Assembly (NCBI GenBank): GCA_018343915.1 | Contig: JABRWF010000004.1 | Coordinates: forward strand, 2,294,001 to 2,358,000 | Direction of reading: 5' to 3' | Source of the DNA: Agroathelia rolfsii | Lineage: Eukaryota > Basidiomycota > Agaricomycetes > Amylocorticiales > Amylocorticiaceae | DNA: 64,000 nucleotides | Shown: in pieces, positions 1 to 11,343 of the stretch | How the letters are laid out: each line of letters begins with the position of its first letter | Position numbering within the stretch: the stretch's first letter is position 1 | The notes under the pieces: generated by a model | What the model was told of the DNA's origin: nothing | The model's database searches: none | The model's input: the letters and a program-made list of their open reading frames with translations, nothing else | Made by a program: the position numbers and the translations under genes

Positions 1-143
1 CGGGAGCGGAGAGCAAGGGCTGCAGAAGCTAGAATGAAAAAGATTTGAAACCAATAATTTTTCCATACTGTACATTGATATATGTAATGATCTGCAGACA
101 TTATTTGGCAACCATAGAGGTGGATTTCGTTTTTCTCTTTCCA

Positions 144-3100
144 TCATGCGGCAGTGGTCGCGGTATCCTCCCGATATTGGCCTTCGCCGCCCATACCTTC
201 GTACCAAGCCTTACCCTCGGTGGTAGCGGAGATGTACCCTGCCCGGATCACAAAGTCACCAAATCGTTCGCCCTCAAGCCGCTCAAGTGCGTATCGTTTG
301 ATCATAGGCTGCAGGATAGCCAGAATTTCTGGCTCGGTGACAGTTTCTAGAGATATGTGTCAAAATGCTGAACAGAATTACATGCTAGTGTATGAGTTGT
401 GTACCTCGATAGATCTTGTTGAGACGTTGACCATAATAACCACCTCCGAGAAGCATAAGATACGTTCCTGGCGCCTTGCCGACGAACGCCACCTCTGTTA
501 TTACAAGTAGGGGTCAGAGATCAATTTATGGCCCAGTAGAGACGAATCAACTCACCAGCAACGTATGGTCTGGCACAGCCGTTAGGGCAGCCTGTCATAC
601 GCATTACGATAGAATCGTTCCGCAGGCCATTATCTTCGCAGATCGCTTCGACCTTGTCGATGAGTAAAGGCAGGTACTGGAGTTACAAGTAACGTTAGCA
701 GGATAATCGCTGTATAGGTAGACGGTATTCATACTCTTTCGGATTCCGCCATGGCAAGACCTACATTAACAGGCAATCAATAATTTCTTCATGCTGCGCT
801 GAGGACTATTACTCTTACCACATGTAGGGAACGCAACACACGCCGAACTCGCAAGCCTCAACCCGGTCTGGCTTAGATTGTCCATACCGTAACTGTGCAA
901 CAGATCCTTGACTGTACTGAGATCCTCGCTGGCAATATCGGAAATCATAATATGCTGATTGCACGTCAACCTAAATGTGCCCTTGTGCACCTTGGCGATC
1001 TCGCGCAGGCCGGTCTTAAAGTCCTTGCCGGGCTCATCTTGCACACGACCGTTCTCGATGAACATGAGGAAATGGTGCTTGCCGTCCTGGCCTGTGTGCC
1101 ATCCAAAGTCATCGATGTTGCGGTCGAAGGTGAACGGACGAGTGGGGGCTAGGGAGTATCCGAGCAGTTTTTCCACTTCACCCTTGAATACGTCAAGGCC
1201 CATGCGATCAATGGTATACTTCAATCGAGCATTCTGTAAAATGAAATGAGTAGGAGTGGCAACCTATCATCTTGTTCCTGATTGACAAACCTTTCGACTG
1301 TAAGGGTAATATCATCAGAATATAATCAAGACAGGATCAACACAAGCAACATACTCGGCACGGTTTCCATTTTCCCGCTGAACCAACATAATTTTCTCCG
1401 CTATAATATGTCCCTGCTCAGGCGTACAGAAGCCAATCAACGAGCCTGTACGTGGGTACGTTTTCTTGTTTCCATGAGTGACGCCCATACCACCACCCAC
1501 AGTGACGTTGAACCCAGCAAGCCCGCCGTCGTCATCCACAATGGCGATGAATCCAACATCATTAGTGAATACATCGGTATCATTGGTAGGCGGTACTGCA
1601 ATTCCGATTTTGAACTGTTTTTACTTGGATGAGCCGGGGTTGACTTATCAACTGGCATAGGAAAACTGTACCTTTCGCGGGAGATAGAATTCGCCATACA
1701 AGGGCTCGTGATCCTTGAGAGCATCCCCGGCGACCATCTTCTTGTCTAACCATATTTCGTGATAGGCCGTTGTACGGGGTAAAAGATGCTCGCTAACGCG
1801 CTTAGCAAATTCGTAGACCTGGGCATGTAATTTGGACAGAGATGGTATAGCAGAGCACGTCACATTCCTATGGAAAAGAAAGATAACCATTGTCACCTCT
1901 GTCATGACCCACAGCACATACGCGTGTCTTACCTGTTGACATCACCGCAAGCAGCGAGCGTATCAAGGAGCGCACGGTTGATAGACTGGATAGCAGGCTT
2001 CAAGTGACGCTTGATGACACCATGGAACTGGAACGTCTGCCTCGTCGTGATCTTGAACGTTCCGTTCCCGTGCTCGTCCGCGATCTGGTCCATGTCGAGC
2101 CACTGCTTCGGCGAGCACACACCACCCGGCATGCGCACGCGGATCATGAACGCATAAGCAGGCTCTGCACCCGCAGCAATTCTAGCATCTCGAATGTCTC
2201 TATCGTCCTGCTGATAAATACCGTGGAACTTCGTAAGCTGACCATCGCTAGGGGCGAGGGCCCCTGTGGTAGTATCTTCTAAGCCTTGCGCGATCGTGCC
2301 ACGCAAATAACGAGACGCCGCCTTGATGTGTTCGTTCGTGATCGGTTCGGGTTCTGCCTCCTGAATCTCTACAGCGTCCACGCCGAGCGCCTTCCATAGC
2401 TGAGGTTCCCAGAGCTTGTAGCCCGTTTCGGATCCGTCAGCATCCTGGTCGTCACCAAGACCCAGATCGGCAATACGTTCGCCACCAAGCAAGGCCAGGC
2501 GCGCATCCAGGTCCTTGCCCGGTCGGTTATAATAATGCGCATCCTCCGGCCGAGGCCAATAATGACTGTCGCCCATACCGAAGACGCTGAATTTGAGACC
2601 TTTGAGCAGATCCGACTTGCCCTTGGCACTGGCAGCATTCAACGCCTTGGAGAACTGACGACCGTTCTGCGGTGGCTCGCCCTGGCCGGCGGTAGAGGTC
2701 ACAAACGCGACGTATACGTCCTCCTCCGACGCCAGGCTCTCCAGCGCCATGGAATCAATCGTTCCAATAGTCACCTCCAAGCCGCGCGCACGACCCCGGC
2801 CCGCCAGGCGCTTGGCCACCTTCTCTGCCGCACCGCCGTCGGACGCATAGAGGATCTTGAGAGGTGGCGCATCGATGCGCGACAGCATCTCCTCATACGC
2901 CTTCTTCGCGCGGCGCTTGCGTTCCTCCTGCAAGCGCGCGCCGAGACTCTCGACGAGCTCCGCCGCAAGCTGTGGCTGCGCCCGCGTGAGTTGCGAGAGG
3001 TGGTTCTGCCTATCCAGGAACTCTTGCAGGTCGTTCTTCACAGCGTCCGAATCGAGCCGGATCGCGGGTTCACGGCGGGGGTCCCACCGGTATAGAGGCC

Positions 3101-4784
3101 ATGTACCCGCATCTACGGCGCGTTTGGTGGCCTGCAGGAGTTCCAACGCGGGGGCGTCCTCGCGGCCGTCGTAAGGTAAGTAGGCTAGCACGACGCTAGG
3201 GCCGGGGAAGGCAGAGGCTTCGCCGAGCGCCTGGAGCACCTGCGCGTAGGAGGAGTAGATGGCAATGCTGGCGACGTAGGACGAGCCGTGGTTCATGGCA
3301 TATAGCCCGGCGTCTCTCCTTTCGGCAGTCTGCGTGCAGACGAGCAGGAGGTTGACGTTGAGCGAGGATGCTACGAGATGGTGGAGGCCAGAAGCGCCGA
3401 TATCGTGCGACCACGCATCGGATCCGATGATCCAAGATGATTTTGCCTGGAGGTGAGAGCGCTGGGAGAGAATACGAGCCGAGGCCGGGTGGGATATCGA
3501 CTGGAGCTTCTCTTCAATCTTAGGAGCGAATGCACGGCTTTTAACCACATCGTCCTTAACCAGTGACCATTGTGTCAGCAATGAATGAGTATCAGTGTCG
3601 AGAACGTTGCTTCGAAGAAGCTCTTCCACAGCAGAAACAAGCTCTGCCCTTCGCTCCGCTTGTGCTTGTGCACGACCGAGCGCGTATTCAGGGGTAGTGG
3701 TAACGGCACTGTTTGCAGAGGTGGGTTCGTTCACTATGGAAAGACCATCACCGAACAAGTGTTGTAGCGCCTTGGTGTACGACGATTCATGTTTGGGGAT
3801 GTGAGGTGTATGAGAGACGGGAGCAGATGCAGCGGGGGCAGCAGGAACTGTTAACGCGGTGCCGGTTTCTGCACGTTCAATAATCGCTGCAGCGTCTTGT
3901 TGAGTATCCGCAAGACCACCACGATGTACGTTCAAAGATCGTTCCTGGGTTGCGCTAACGACATCGATGTACAATGGCGTCCACTTGAGGGACCACCTGC
4001 TGATATGCTCCAGAACGACAACCCGCTGGATAGATTCAGGAATAGCATGCAGCAAGGTAGTGGGTGCGAGTGGTGTAAGAAGGGAAACCTCCACGAATGC
4101 AACACCTTCCGCCGGCGTTAGCTGTGATTTGCCCAAGATAAAGATCACTGTGTGCGGGTCCGAAGGGCCATGGCTTTGTAATGGCTCTAGATCTCTCTGA
4201 AGAACGGATTTGACTGCGTATGCGGCAGCAGCGTACCCCTGGAACGTATTGCTTTCTACATCTTCGCTGACGCCATTGATAAACTGCTCCTGCCTCTCAC
4301 TTTTAAGGATGGAGGTAATGTCCTCGTCGGAAGCTTCGGCCGCTGTGCCCTGAACATTCGAATAAAAGGCATGCACAACCAATTTCTTCTCCACTCTCGC
4401 TATCCTGGATGCTAAGAGGGCTTGGTCATGAGCTTGCTGGGCGGTGGTAGAAACCAGGAAGTAGGGCACAGATGCTCGCAGTAGGAGGACATCCGACAGA
4501 TCGTTCTGCACGGCAAGGTGAAGCACCAGCGGCAAGTCGACGAGATCTGACACACGCAGCAGAAGACGAGTGACCACCAAGTTTGTCGCATCTGCTATAA
4601 AAGAGAGGGCACCGCGGGGGGAGTTTCTCAGGATGACTGCCCCAGGGTCTGCACCGGCCGAAACGGACAAGACGGGGATGGAGGGGGTGCTAACAGACGA
4701 CTGTACGATGGATGGAAACGAAGCATGGACAAGCACATCGGATGCTAGGAGAGCAATGCGGGACACAGACTCAGACGCCGTCAT
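144..4784 (-). CDS. MET5: Sulfite reductase [NADPH] hemoprotein beta subunit (MET5/ECM17-type)
   Basis: Assimilatory sulfite reduction (sulfite to sulfide) in the cytosol; supplies sulfide for cysteine and methionine. Nine exons can be read: 4784-1933, 1867-1672, 1614-1355, 1297-1291, 1233-819, 760-735, 676-556, 494-405 and 346-144. They total 4170 nt, 1389 aa, close to the roughly 1400-1450 aa of fungal homologues. The order is an N-terminal pyruvate:ferredoxin-oxidoreductase-like region (about residues 1-560), a flavodoxin domain (about 640-790, with YASDGG and TSTAGQGE), then two sulfite/nitrite reductase halves. The siroheme/4Fe-4S ligands are intact as C-x5-C (in ACVAFPTCG, exon 5) and C-x3-C (in [10 protein letters not shown], exon 7). 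Exon 4 is only 7 nt and exon 6 only 26 nt. The start is the ATG giving MTASESVS, the only ATG in frame with the homologous N-terminus. It is divergent from the tRNA and eL30. Confidence 0.95.
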
Positions 4785-4990
4785 GGTGGGCGTGCTGGTA
4801 CAAAGTTGAATAATAGCAGATTCATATTTTCAGAGAGGACGCTGCCCCCTTCGGGCTTGGACAACTCACTTCGTCGGTCTTGCGCATGAAGCACATCATC
4901 GATGCGGAATTCCCATGTCCCAGTCCCAGCTGCCCCATTAGGAAGGTGTTAGTAAGCGAGGTATAAGTTGTCTTATCTTGGAACGAACAT
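4785..4990. promoter_or_regulatory. MET5 5' leader / promoter gap with possible leader intron
   Basis: About 200 bp separate the MET5 start from the tRNA. On the minus strand a GTGAGT donor (exon edge 4870) and an acceptor ending TACCAG (exon edge 4794) could define a 75-nt leader intron. An upstream ATG (MGQLGLGHGN...) lies before this donor but is out of frame with MET5 after splicing, so it would be a uORF rather than an N-terminal extension. This is inference only; no transcript evidence is available. Confidence 0.3.
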
Positions 4991-5090
4991 GGCCGCCTGG
5001 CGAAATGGCATCGCGTCTGACTACGATTAGCTGCTCTCTTGAGCAGAAGCCGTCATCAGGAGATTGCAGGTTCGACCCCTGCGGTGGTCA
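4991..5090 (+). tRNA. tRNA-Arg(ACG) with 28-nt intron
   Basis: The gene folds as a full cloverleaf: 7-bp acceptor stem (GGCCGCC with GGTGGTC, two G-T pairs), D arm, 5-bp anticodon stem TCTGA/TCAGG, loop with anticodon ACG at 5023-5025, variable AGATT, T arm GCAGG-TTCGACC-CCTGC, and discriminator A. An intron at 5027-5054 follows nucleotide 37, the canonical nuclear position, and contains a perfect 6-bp hairpin CTGCTC/GAGCAG. The spliced length is 72 nt; CCA is not encoded. A pol III terminator T5 follows directly at 5091-5095. Removal of this intron needs the TSEN complex, whose Sen2 subunit is encoded at 23.9 kb in the same window. Confidence 0.95.
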
Positions 5091-5324
5091 TTTTTGCTTC
5101 TGAGAAAACTTGTTTTACGCAAGTCGCACGACTTTCATCACGTGCACCTCCTTTTTTTTTACCTTCGCAACTTCAAGCGGAGATCTAACCTTGATTCTGG
5201 CAGTTCGTCTGACATAAGCATCATTATTCCTGGATTTTCGTCCATCGCCTCCCGCCCACCTGCCGCCTTCAAGACCACCAACCCTCCGCGAACGCTCGAC
5301 GACCGGCCCCCTACCACATCGAAA

Positions 5325-5884
5325 ATGTCCTCCGCCAGCAAGAAGTCCAAGGCCGCCAAGTCGTCCGAGTCTATCTCCTCCCGTCTCGCCCTCGTGGTCA
5401 AGTCGGGCAAGTACTCGCTCGGATACAAGTCCGCTCTGAAGCAGATGCGCAACGGCAAAGGTGAGCTTCTTTCTCTAAAAACTCTCCTCGGGGGCTGGAG
5501 CGTGAGGCTGAGAAGGTCCCTTGTGCTGACGATGATTCTCTCTCTATTCTTCACTTCTTGATAATACATCTTGCCTGCTATGATCGATATACAATCAATA
5601 TAGCCAAGCTTGTCCTGATTGCTGGCAATTGCCCTCCTCTGCGCAAGTCTGAGCTAGAGTACTACGCCATGCTGTCCAAGACGACTGTACACCACTTTGC
5701 TGGTACGAACGTCGCTCTTGGCACTGCTGCCGGAAAGCTGTTCCGTGTTGGGTATGTTGCCTGTTTTTTTTTTTTCCTTATTGCAACTCTCTATGATGCT
5801 TAAGCGTTTCTTTTTAGTGTCATGACCATCACCGACCAGGGCGACAGTGACCTGCTCAACTTTGCAGAGGGCAACGCGTCATAA
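5325..5884 (+). CDS. RPL30: 60S ribosomal protein eL30
   Basis: Component of the large ribosomal subunit in the cytosol. Three exons, 5325-5460, 5604-5751 and 5818-5884, give 116 aa, the usual eL30 length. Family landmarks are visible: [17 protein letters not shown] near the N-terminus, then [22 protein letters not shown], and the C-terminal [11 protein letters not shown]. Splice sites are GTGAGC..TATAG and GTATGT..TTTAG, with phases 1 and 2. The codons are C/G-rich, as in highly expressed genes. In some fungi eL30 represses splicing of its own transcript through a leader RNA fold; I did not try to recognise such a fold here. The start is the only ATG before the conserved N-terminus. Confidence 0.96.
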
Positions 5885-6152
5885 AACGCTTGCTTTATTA
5901 GCTATCATTATCATCCCCACTATCATCATTACCATCACCCTGCCGTACCACGCATAGTTGTATGCTTTGTAGGATTAGGCATTCCCACGTGAAAATAACA
6001 TGCTTCTTTTGGATGAATCACATCCAAATTATTTGTGCTGGACAATCACATTAATCCAATCCTGAGACTAGGTTCGCCCTTTTCACTTATAGACTACAAT
6101 TACAATAATTCAATCCAATGAAATCACAAGTCTTCCGAAAGAGAAAACTTCA

Positions 6153-7969
6153 TCATAGTAAAGAGGGGGACATCTCTATGATAGCATGAGGCCCTTTTTC
6201 CGTGTAATCTTCCTTCGACACATAGTTCTTTCCAAGAGCGTCGTTGAACGCAAGCTAAAATAAGCGCAAAGAAAGATATTTGAGATTCACCAAAGATGAA
6301 ATACAGGAATTTGCTTTTCAAATCAAATACCTTGCCTACGATGCTTGTACCCAGGAATCCGGCATAACCACTTCCCTTTTCGCGGAATTCGGCAAAATAC
6401 TCGGGTACGGTGATAACATGTACTGAACGTGGCTGCACGTCGTTTTGTGTATCGGGATTTCCCACAATGAAGGGGGTTAGTCTGGATTCCAATGCGCTGT
6501 TAATCCCTAGGAGAGAATGAGACACCGAGCAAAGAGAACCATGACCAAAGAAACACTCACCTTTAACCTGGATGGTAAATTCACCCGTAACGAATACACC
6601 CTTCCATATATACTGCCTTTGGTCGATATCAGCCTGGCCTATCGCACTCGCCACCGCTGCCTGTATCGACTGTTGCTGCACCCAATCCCCCTTCTGAGCA
6701 CCACTACCACCAGCATCACCCTGCGCCAACGCGCCCAAAAGTGCGGGATCGAACAGCGGTTCACAGAACCGATGACGCTCCTTGCCCACGGTGACCGACT
6801 TTCCGCGAAACTCGACGGTGACAAGATCGAGCGCCTCAATCTCCTTGGCGCGGGCCTGCTCCGCCGCCGTAGCCTTGCTGTTCGCCTTGCGCTTCATGCC
6901 GGACTCGATCACGGCCTTTTCTTTACCCGCGACGAGGATGGCGGCGATGTCCGTCACACCCTCGTCTTCGGCCGCAGCGACGCTCTCGCCGAGCGAGGGC
7001 ACGCGGATGAGCCCTTGTTCCCAGAGGTGCTCCGCAAGGTCTTCGAGCGCCGTGCGCAATGCTTCTTGCGAGAGCGGTGGCGCGCTGATATTAGCAGCAT
7101 CGGCACTGGTACCAGCATCGCCATTGGCATCGGTAGCGGGGGACGAGAGCGCGGAGACTATGGATTGGCTGGAAGAGAGGATGTGGGCGAGGTAGCGCTG
7201 GCAGTCGCGCAGGCCGAGCGCGGTCGTCGCGCGTGCGGCGTGGAGCACGAGGCCCTCGTAGATGGATGTGACGTCCGTGAACTCGTACCCGATGTCGACG
7301 ACGACGCCGGTGATGACGTTGGCGGCGTATATCTGGGCCATAGGTCGCTCGACGATGCCAAAGCCGGCGACGTTGAGGCGCTCGAAGAATATTTGGCAGG
7401 TGTGTTCGTATACCGCGCGTGGGAGCCCTGCGGGAAGGGAGAGGATGACGGGAGATTCGTTTTGGATGCGGCGGATGCCTAGGCGGTGGAAGAGAACGTG
7501 TTTCCTACAAGGACGGTGTCAGTGTTGTACGACTTTTTTTGGGTAAAGATGAGAAAATGGAATAGTTGTTACCAGATGGCCTCGGCCTGTGTCCAGTCAT
7601 GGATAATGCCATCTGCGAATGGCCAGGAGACGACAATGTCCTGGCCTTGTGCAAGAGCTTCATCGAGCTGGGTGCCCACAAGATAGTCGTTGACAGCGAC
7701 AGAGGGAAGCTTGTACACGGGTAGCGTAGATCTCTTGCTTGTCGAGGCCAGTGAAGCAGAATCTGGTAGTGCTGAGCGTCTAAGACCAACCCGAGCTTTT
7801 ATTTCCTGGAGAGATGTGTGAGGTGTGAAGATGGTGTGAACAAGAAGAGTAGTGGTGTTATTACCACAGTGGGTGCCCGTAAAAGATCAAACAAACCAAG
7901 ACCAGCGCGCACGAATGACCTGCTGGTTTCGATGATGACAACAGTCGAGTCTCGAAAGGCGATGGTCAT
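6153..7969 (-). CDS. ARP9: Actin-related protein Arp9-like (SWI/SNF and RSC subunit)
   Basis: Divergent actin-fold protein; fungal Arp9 pairs with Arp7 or Arp42 in SWI/SNF- and RSC-type remodellers in the nucleus. Five exons, 7969-7865, 7805-7573, 7504-6561, 6506-6331 and 6254-6153, total 1560 nt, 519 aa. The N-terminus FRDSTVVIIETSRSFVRAGLG matches the first actin subdomain. The phosphate-binding strand appears as VVVDIGYEFTDV. A charged, Ala-rich insertion (roughly residues 240-290, with MKRKANSK) breaks the actin fold, as is usual for Arp9. The C-terminus has IWKGVFVTGEFTIQVKG, where actin has the IVLSGG strand, and SGYAGFLGTSIVGK. The ATG at 7969 is chosen because the family N-terminus begins there; an upstream open frame reads on but looks like leader. 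The gene is divergent from ERG7. Confidence 0.85.
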
Positions 7970-8417
7970 CCTGAGTAAAAATGTTGAGATTGAAGGAGTG
8001 TTGGGCCCTATAAGAGTGCGACTGAATGGTAGAGTAGTAGCACAGCTACTGTAGTGCAGTATACTAGTAGTAGCAGTGGACCGACAAGGAAGCGTGAAGC
8101 CAAAGGACACATCTGATTGGTTGTTACAATATCCGTCATGTCTCTCACGTAAATTAACACCTTGACTTTTATTGAACACTTGTCATTAGAAATATCAGGC
8201 TGAGGGCTTGATATCTAGGATATGTAATAGCAAGAGCAATCCAAGTCGAATGCATAAATACCATCTCCTGGGTGGGGGTCAATGACCTGACATACACAAT
8301 GCATGTCATGCAAGCTGTAAACCAATGCCCGTGAATCCGAATCGTACCACTCTTACATAGACTACAAGTATATCATGCACACCGTCAAACTTGGACTGTT
8401 ACTACATCATTACTGCT
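7970..8417. promoter_or_regulatory. Divergent intergenic region ARP9/ERG7
   Basis: A 448-bp gap between two divergently transcribed starts must hold both promoters. An ATG at 8375 opens a short frame that is out of register with ERG7 and overlaps its start (it stops near 8450), so it could be a uORF for ERG7 if transcription begins upstream of it. No TATA box or sterol-response motif could be identified with confidence. Confidence 0.35.
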
Positions 8418-11233
8418 ATGGCCTCGATTTCTGCCTGGCCCGTTCTTGACATACCAGAGACTGGCGCAGAGCCTTTCACAGACTACGCCGGTTGGAGGCT
8501 GCTTGTCAACGACGGTGGCCGACACACCTGGCACTATCTGCGCACTGAGCAAGAGAGACAAGCATGGCCCCAGAATACCGTCGACAAGTTCTGGATTGGC
8601 TTACCTATCGTACGAGTTTATTGGTTCTGCGCTACCGTGCCAGTAATGCTAAGGAGAGACAACAGAACCTCCCTGAACTACCCCGTGCCAAAACGCCTCT
8701 TGAGGCTGCTCGGAATGGATACAAGTTCTATAAGCATTTGCAGTCCGAAGATGGCCATTGGTCTGGTGAATATGGCGGCCCCATGTTCCTCATGCCCGGC
8801 CTCGTCATTGGTACCTACGTCTCAGGCATGACCTTTAAGCATGAAGAAAAACTGGAAATGATCAGATATCTCCTTAACCATGCGCATCCCGAGGACGGTG
8901 GATGGGGAATGTATGTTTACCATCTCATGCGCCCTTGAATTTTGCTTTTGACAATCTGCAGTCATATTGAAGGTCATTCCACCGTATTTGGCACGGCCTT
9001 GAACTACGTCGTATTGCGTATATTGGGTGTCTCTGCAGACCACCCAGCCTGTGTAAAGGCCCGCACAACTCTTCACAAACTTGGTGAGAGACCAATGAAT
9101 TTGCTTTTCTCTGTAGAGTTTAATATAAAGAAAACAGGAGGCGCTACTGCCATACCTTCATGGGGCAAGTTCTGGCTTTCCATTTTGAATGTATACGAAT
9201 GGGAGGGAAACAACCCCATCCCACCCGAATTATGGTATCTCAATCGTCATTCTATGTTTCTTTGCGATTTTGTATTGATCCTCCTCTAGGCTTCTCCCCG
9301 ACTGGCTTCCCATTCATCCCCATAAATGGTGGATTCACACCAGAAATGTTTATATTCCTATGAGCTATCTCTATGGAATACAATACAAGGCTGATGAAAC
9401 GCCTTTAGTTCTAGCTCTTAGAGAGGTAAGCTTGTCTCCAATATCTTATTGAGAAACACTATGAGTTAAGGCTTCTACTTGCACAGGAACTCTACGCTGA
9501 AAACTACTACGAGATCAATTGGCCTGCTCAGCGCAACAACGTCGCAGAGGCCGATCTTTACATGCCGCACACGCGCTTATTAGATATCCTCAATGCTGCA
9601 CTTTCCACCATCGAGCCTTGTTTCCCCCACCCGATGCGCAAAATGGCTCTCGACCGCGCCTACCAACTCATCGTCTATGAAGACGAAAACACGGCGCATC
9701 AAACCCTCGGCCCCGTCTCAAAGATGATGAACCTCATCTGTCGCGCGCACGTCGAGGGCCCAGAGAGCGACGCGTACAAGCAGCACGCGATCAAGCGCGC
9801 CGACTTTATGTGGCTCGGGCAGGAAGGTATGATGATGTGCGGCACGAACGGGAGTCAGCTCTGGGACATTGCCTTCATCGGCCAGGCCCTCGTGGAGACC
9901 GGGCTCGCGGAGGAAGAGGAGAATCGCGAGAGCGTGTGCAAGGCGCTTGAGTGGCTCGAGGAGTGTCAGATGACGGAGAACCCGAAGCATTTCGAGACGG
10001 CTTATAGGCAGGCGACGAAGGGTGCTTGGCCCTTTAGTACGAAGGAGCAAGGGTATACCGTCAGTGACTGTACAGGCGAAGGCCTCAAAACTGTGTTGTA
10101 TTTCCAAAAGCATCTTGAGTACGTTTCCTTCTTTCTTTGAAATTGTGTTCGTGTCTATAACGAGTCTTACATATTCCGCATTTTATCTTTCCCTAGCTAT
10201 GTGCCTCAACTCGTTTCCGAGGCCCGTATGCGCGATGCCGTAGACATCATTCTCTCAATGCAGAATCCCAACGGTGGCTTTGCAAGTTACGAGCTTGTGC
10301 GTGGTCCGAAATGGCTCGAATACATTAACCCCGCCGAAGTCTTTGGTTGGTCTCAATAGTTATAACATGCTTCCTTTTTTGTTTTACTTATGCTCTGTTC
10401 TCTTTTTTCTCAGGCGACATTATGATTGAATTCTGCTATCCAGAGTGTACAACTTCATCCATCACAGCATTGTCCATTTTCCGGAAATACTACCCCAACT
10501 ACCGCAGCCGGGACATCGAGTAAGTTTGTCAAATTCTCTTTTCCGTTGCTCAACACCCATAAACAATACTACTCCATCTCAGGCGTACCATCCAAGGCGC
10601 ACTCCGCTACCTCCGCTCGGAGCAAAAGCCCGAAGGTGGCTGGGTAGGCTCATGGGGCATCTGCTTCACGTATGCTACCATGTTCGCTACCGAAAGTCTA
10701 TCCCTCGTGGGCGAGGACTACGGAAACAGCGAGACACAGCGGAAGGCTTGTGATTTCCTGCTTCGCAAGCAGCGCTCCGACGGTGGCTGGGGTGAAAGCT
10801 ACAAGGTATCTACTGATCTCGCGCACTTGGCCCATGGGATGCATGCTGAATTGTTTTATCGTTCCCATCAGTCGTGCGAACAAAGCGCGTGGGTGGAACA
10901 CAAAAACACACAGGTGGTGCAGACCTGCTGGGCGACCATGGCGCTCATGTATGCGGGCTATTCGGATCCTGAGCCAATCCGGCGTGCTGTCCAGCTCGTC
11001 ATGTCCCGTCAATTACCTGTTTGTGATGTTTCATTGGTCTCTGCTGTTATGTTTTACTGATCATGATAATATGATTGGGCTTTTCATAGGACGGCTCTTG
11101 GCCGCAAGAGGCTATTGAAGGTGTCTTCAACAAGAACTGTGCTATTTCTTATCCCAACTTCAAGTTTTCGTTTCCGATCTGGATGTTGGGCAAGGCGGAT
11201 GCATATCTCGCCAAGCTTGAGGGGAGTGCATGA
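8418..11233 (+). CDS. ERG7: Lanosterol synthase (oxidosqualene cyclase)
   Basis: Cyclises (3S)-2,3-oxidosqualene to lanosterol on the ER or lipid-droplet membrane; committed step of ergosterol synthesis. Eleven exons: 8418-8609, 8666-8910, 8962-9083, 9138-9234, 9290-9425, 9487-10118, 10197-10345, 10414-10519, 10583-10805, 10872-11018, 11090-11233. They give 730 aa, the normal fungal length. QW-type repeats are visible (QSEDGHW, QNPNGGF, QKPEGGW, QRSDGGW, QLPDGSW). The catalytic acid motif reads VSDCTGE near residue 455; the catalytic Asp is present, but the family DCTAE motif has Gly for Ala. The intron at 10806-10871 is 66 nt, free of stops and in frame. The 3' end was copied twice with the OYE genes downstream. 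Confidence 0.96.
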
Positions 11234-11343
11234 GAGAAGGCGTGGACAACCACTTTGCTACAACAATTACGTATCATGATTCTTCAGCTCGAATACATAT
11301 GTATAAATTCTAACTAATATACATTCTCTCCTGAATTTCATCA

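Noticed and set aside
2535..3095. 186-codon plus-strand open frame
   Set aside because: Lies entirely antisense to the first exon of sulfite reductase, is Arg/Leu-rich, and shows no family features.
6517..7482. 321-codon open frame on the plus strand
   Set aside because: It is antisense to the large third exon of Arp9, where the GC-rich codons of the real gene keep the opposite frame open. It has no domain content and no splice support.
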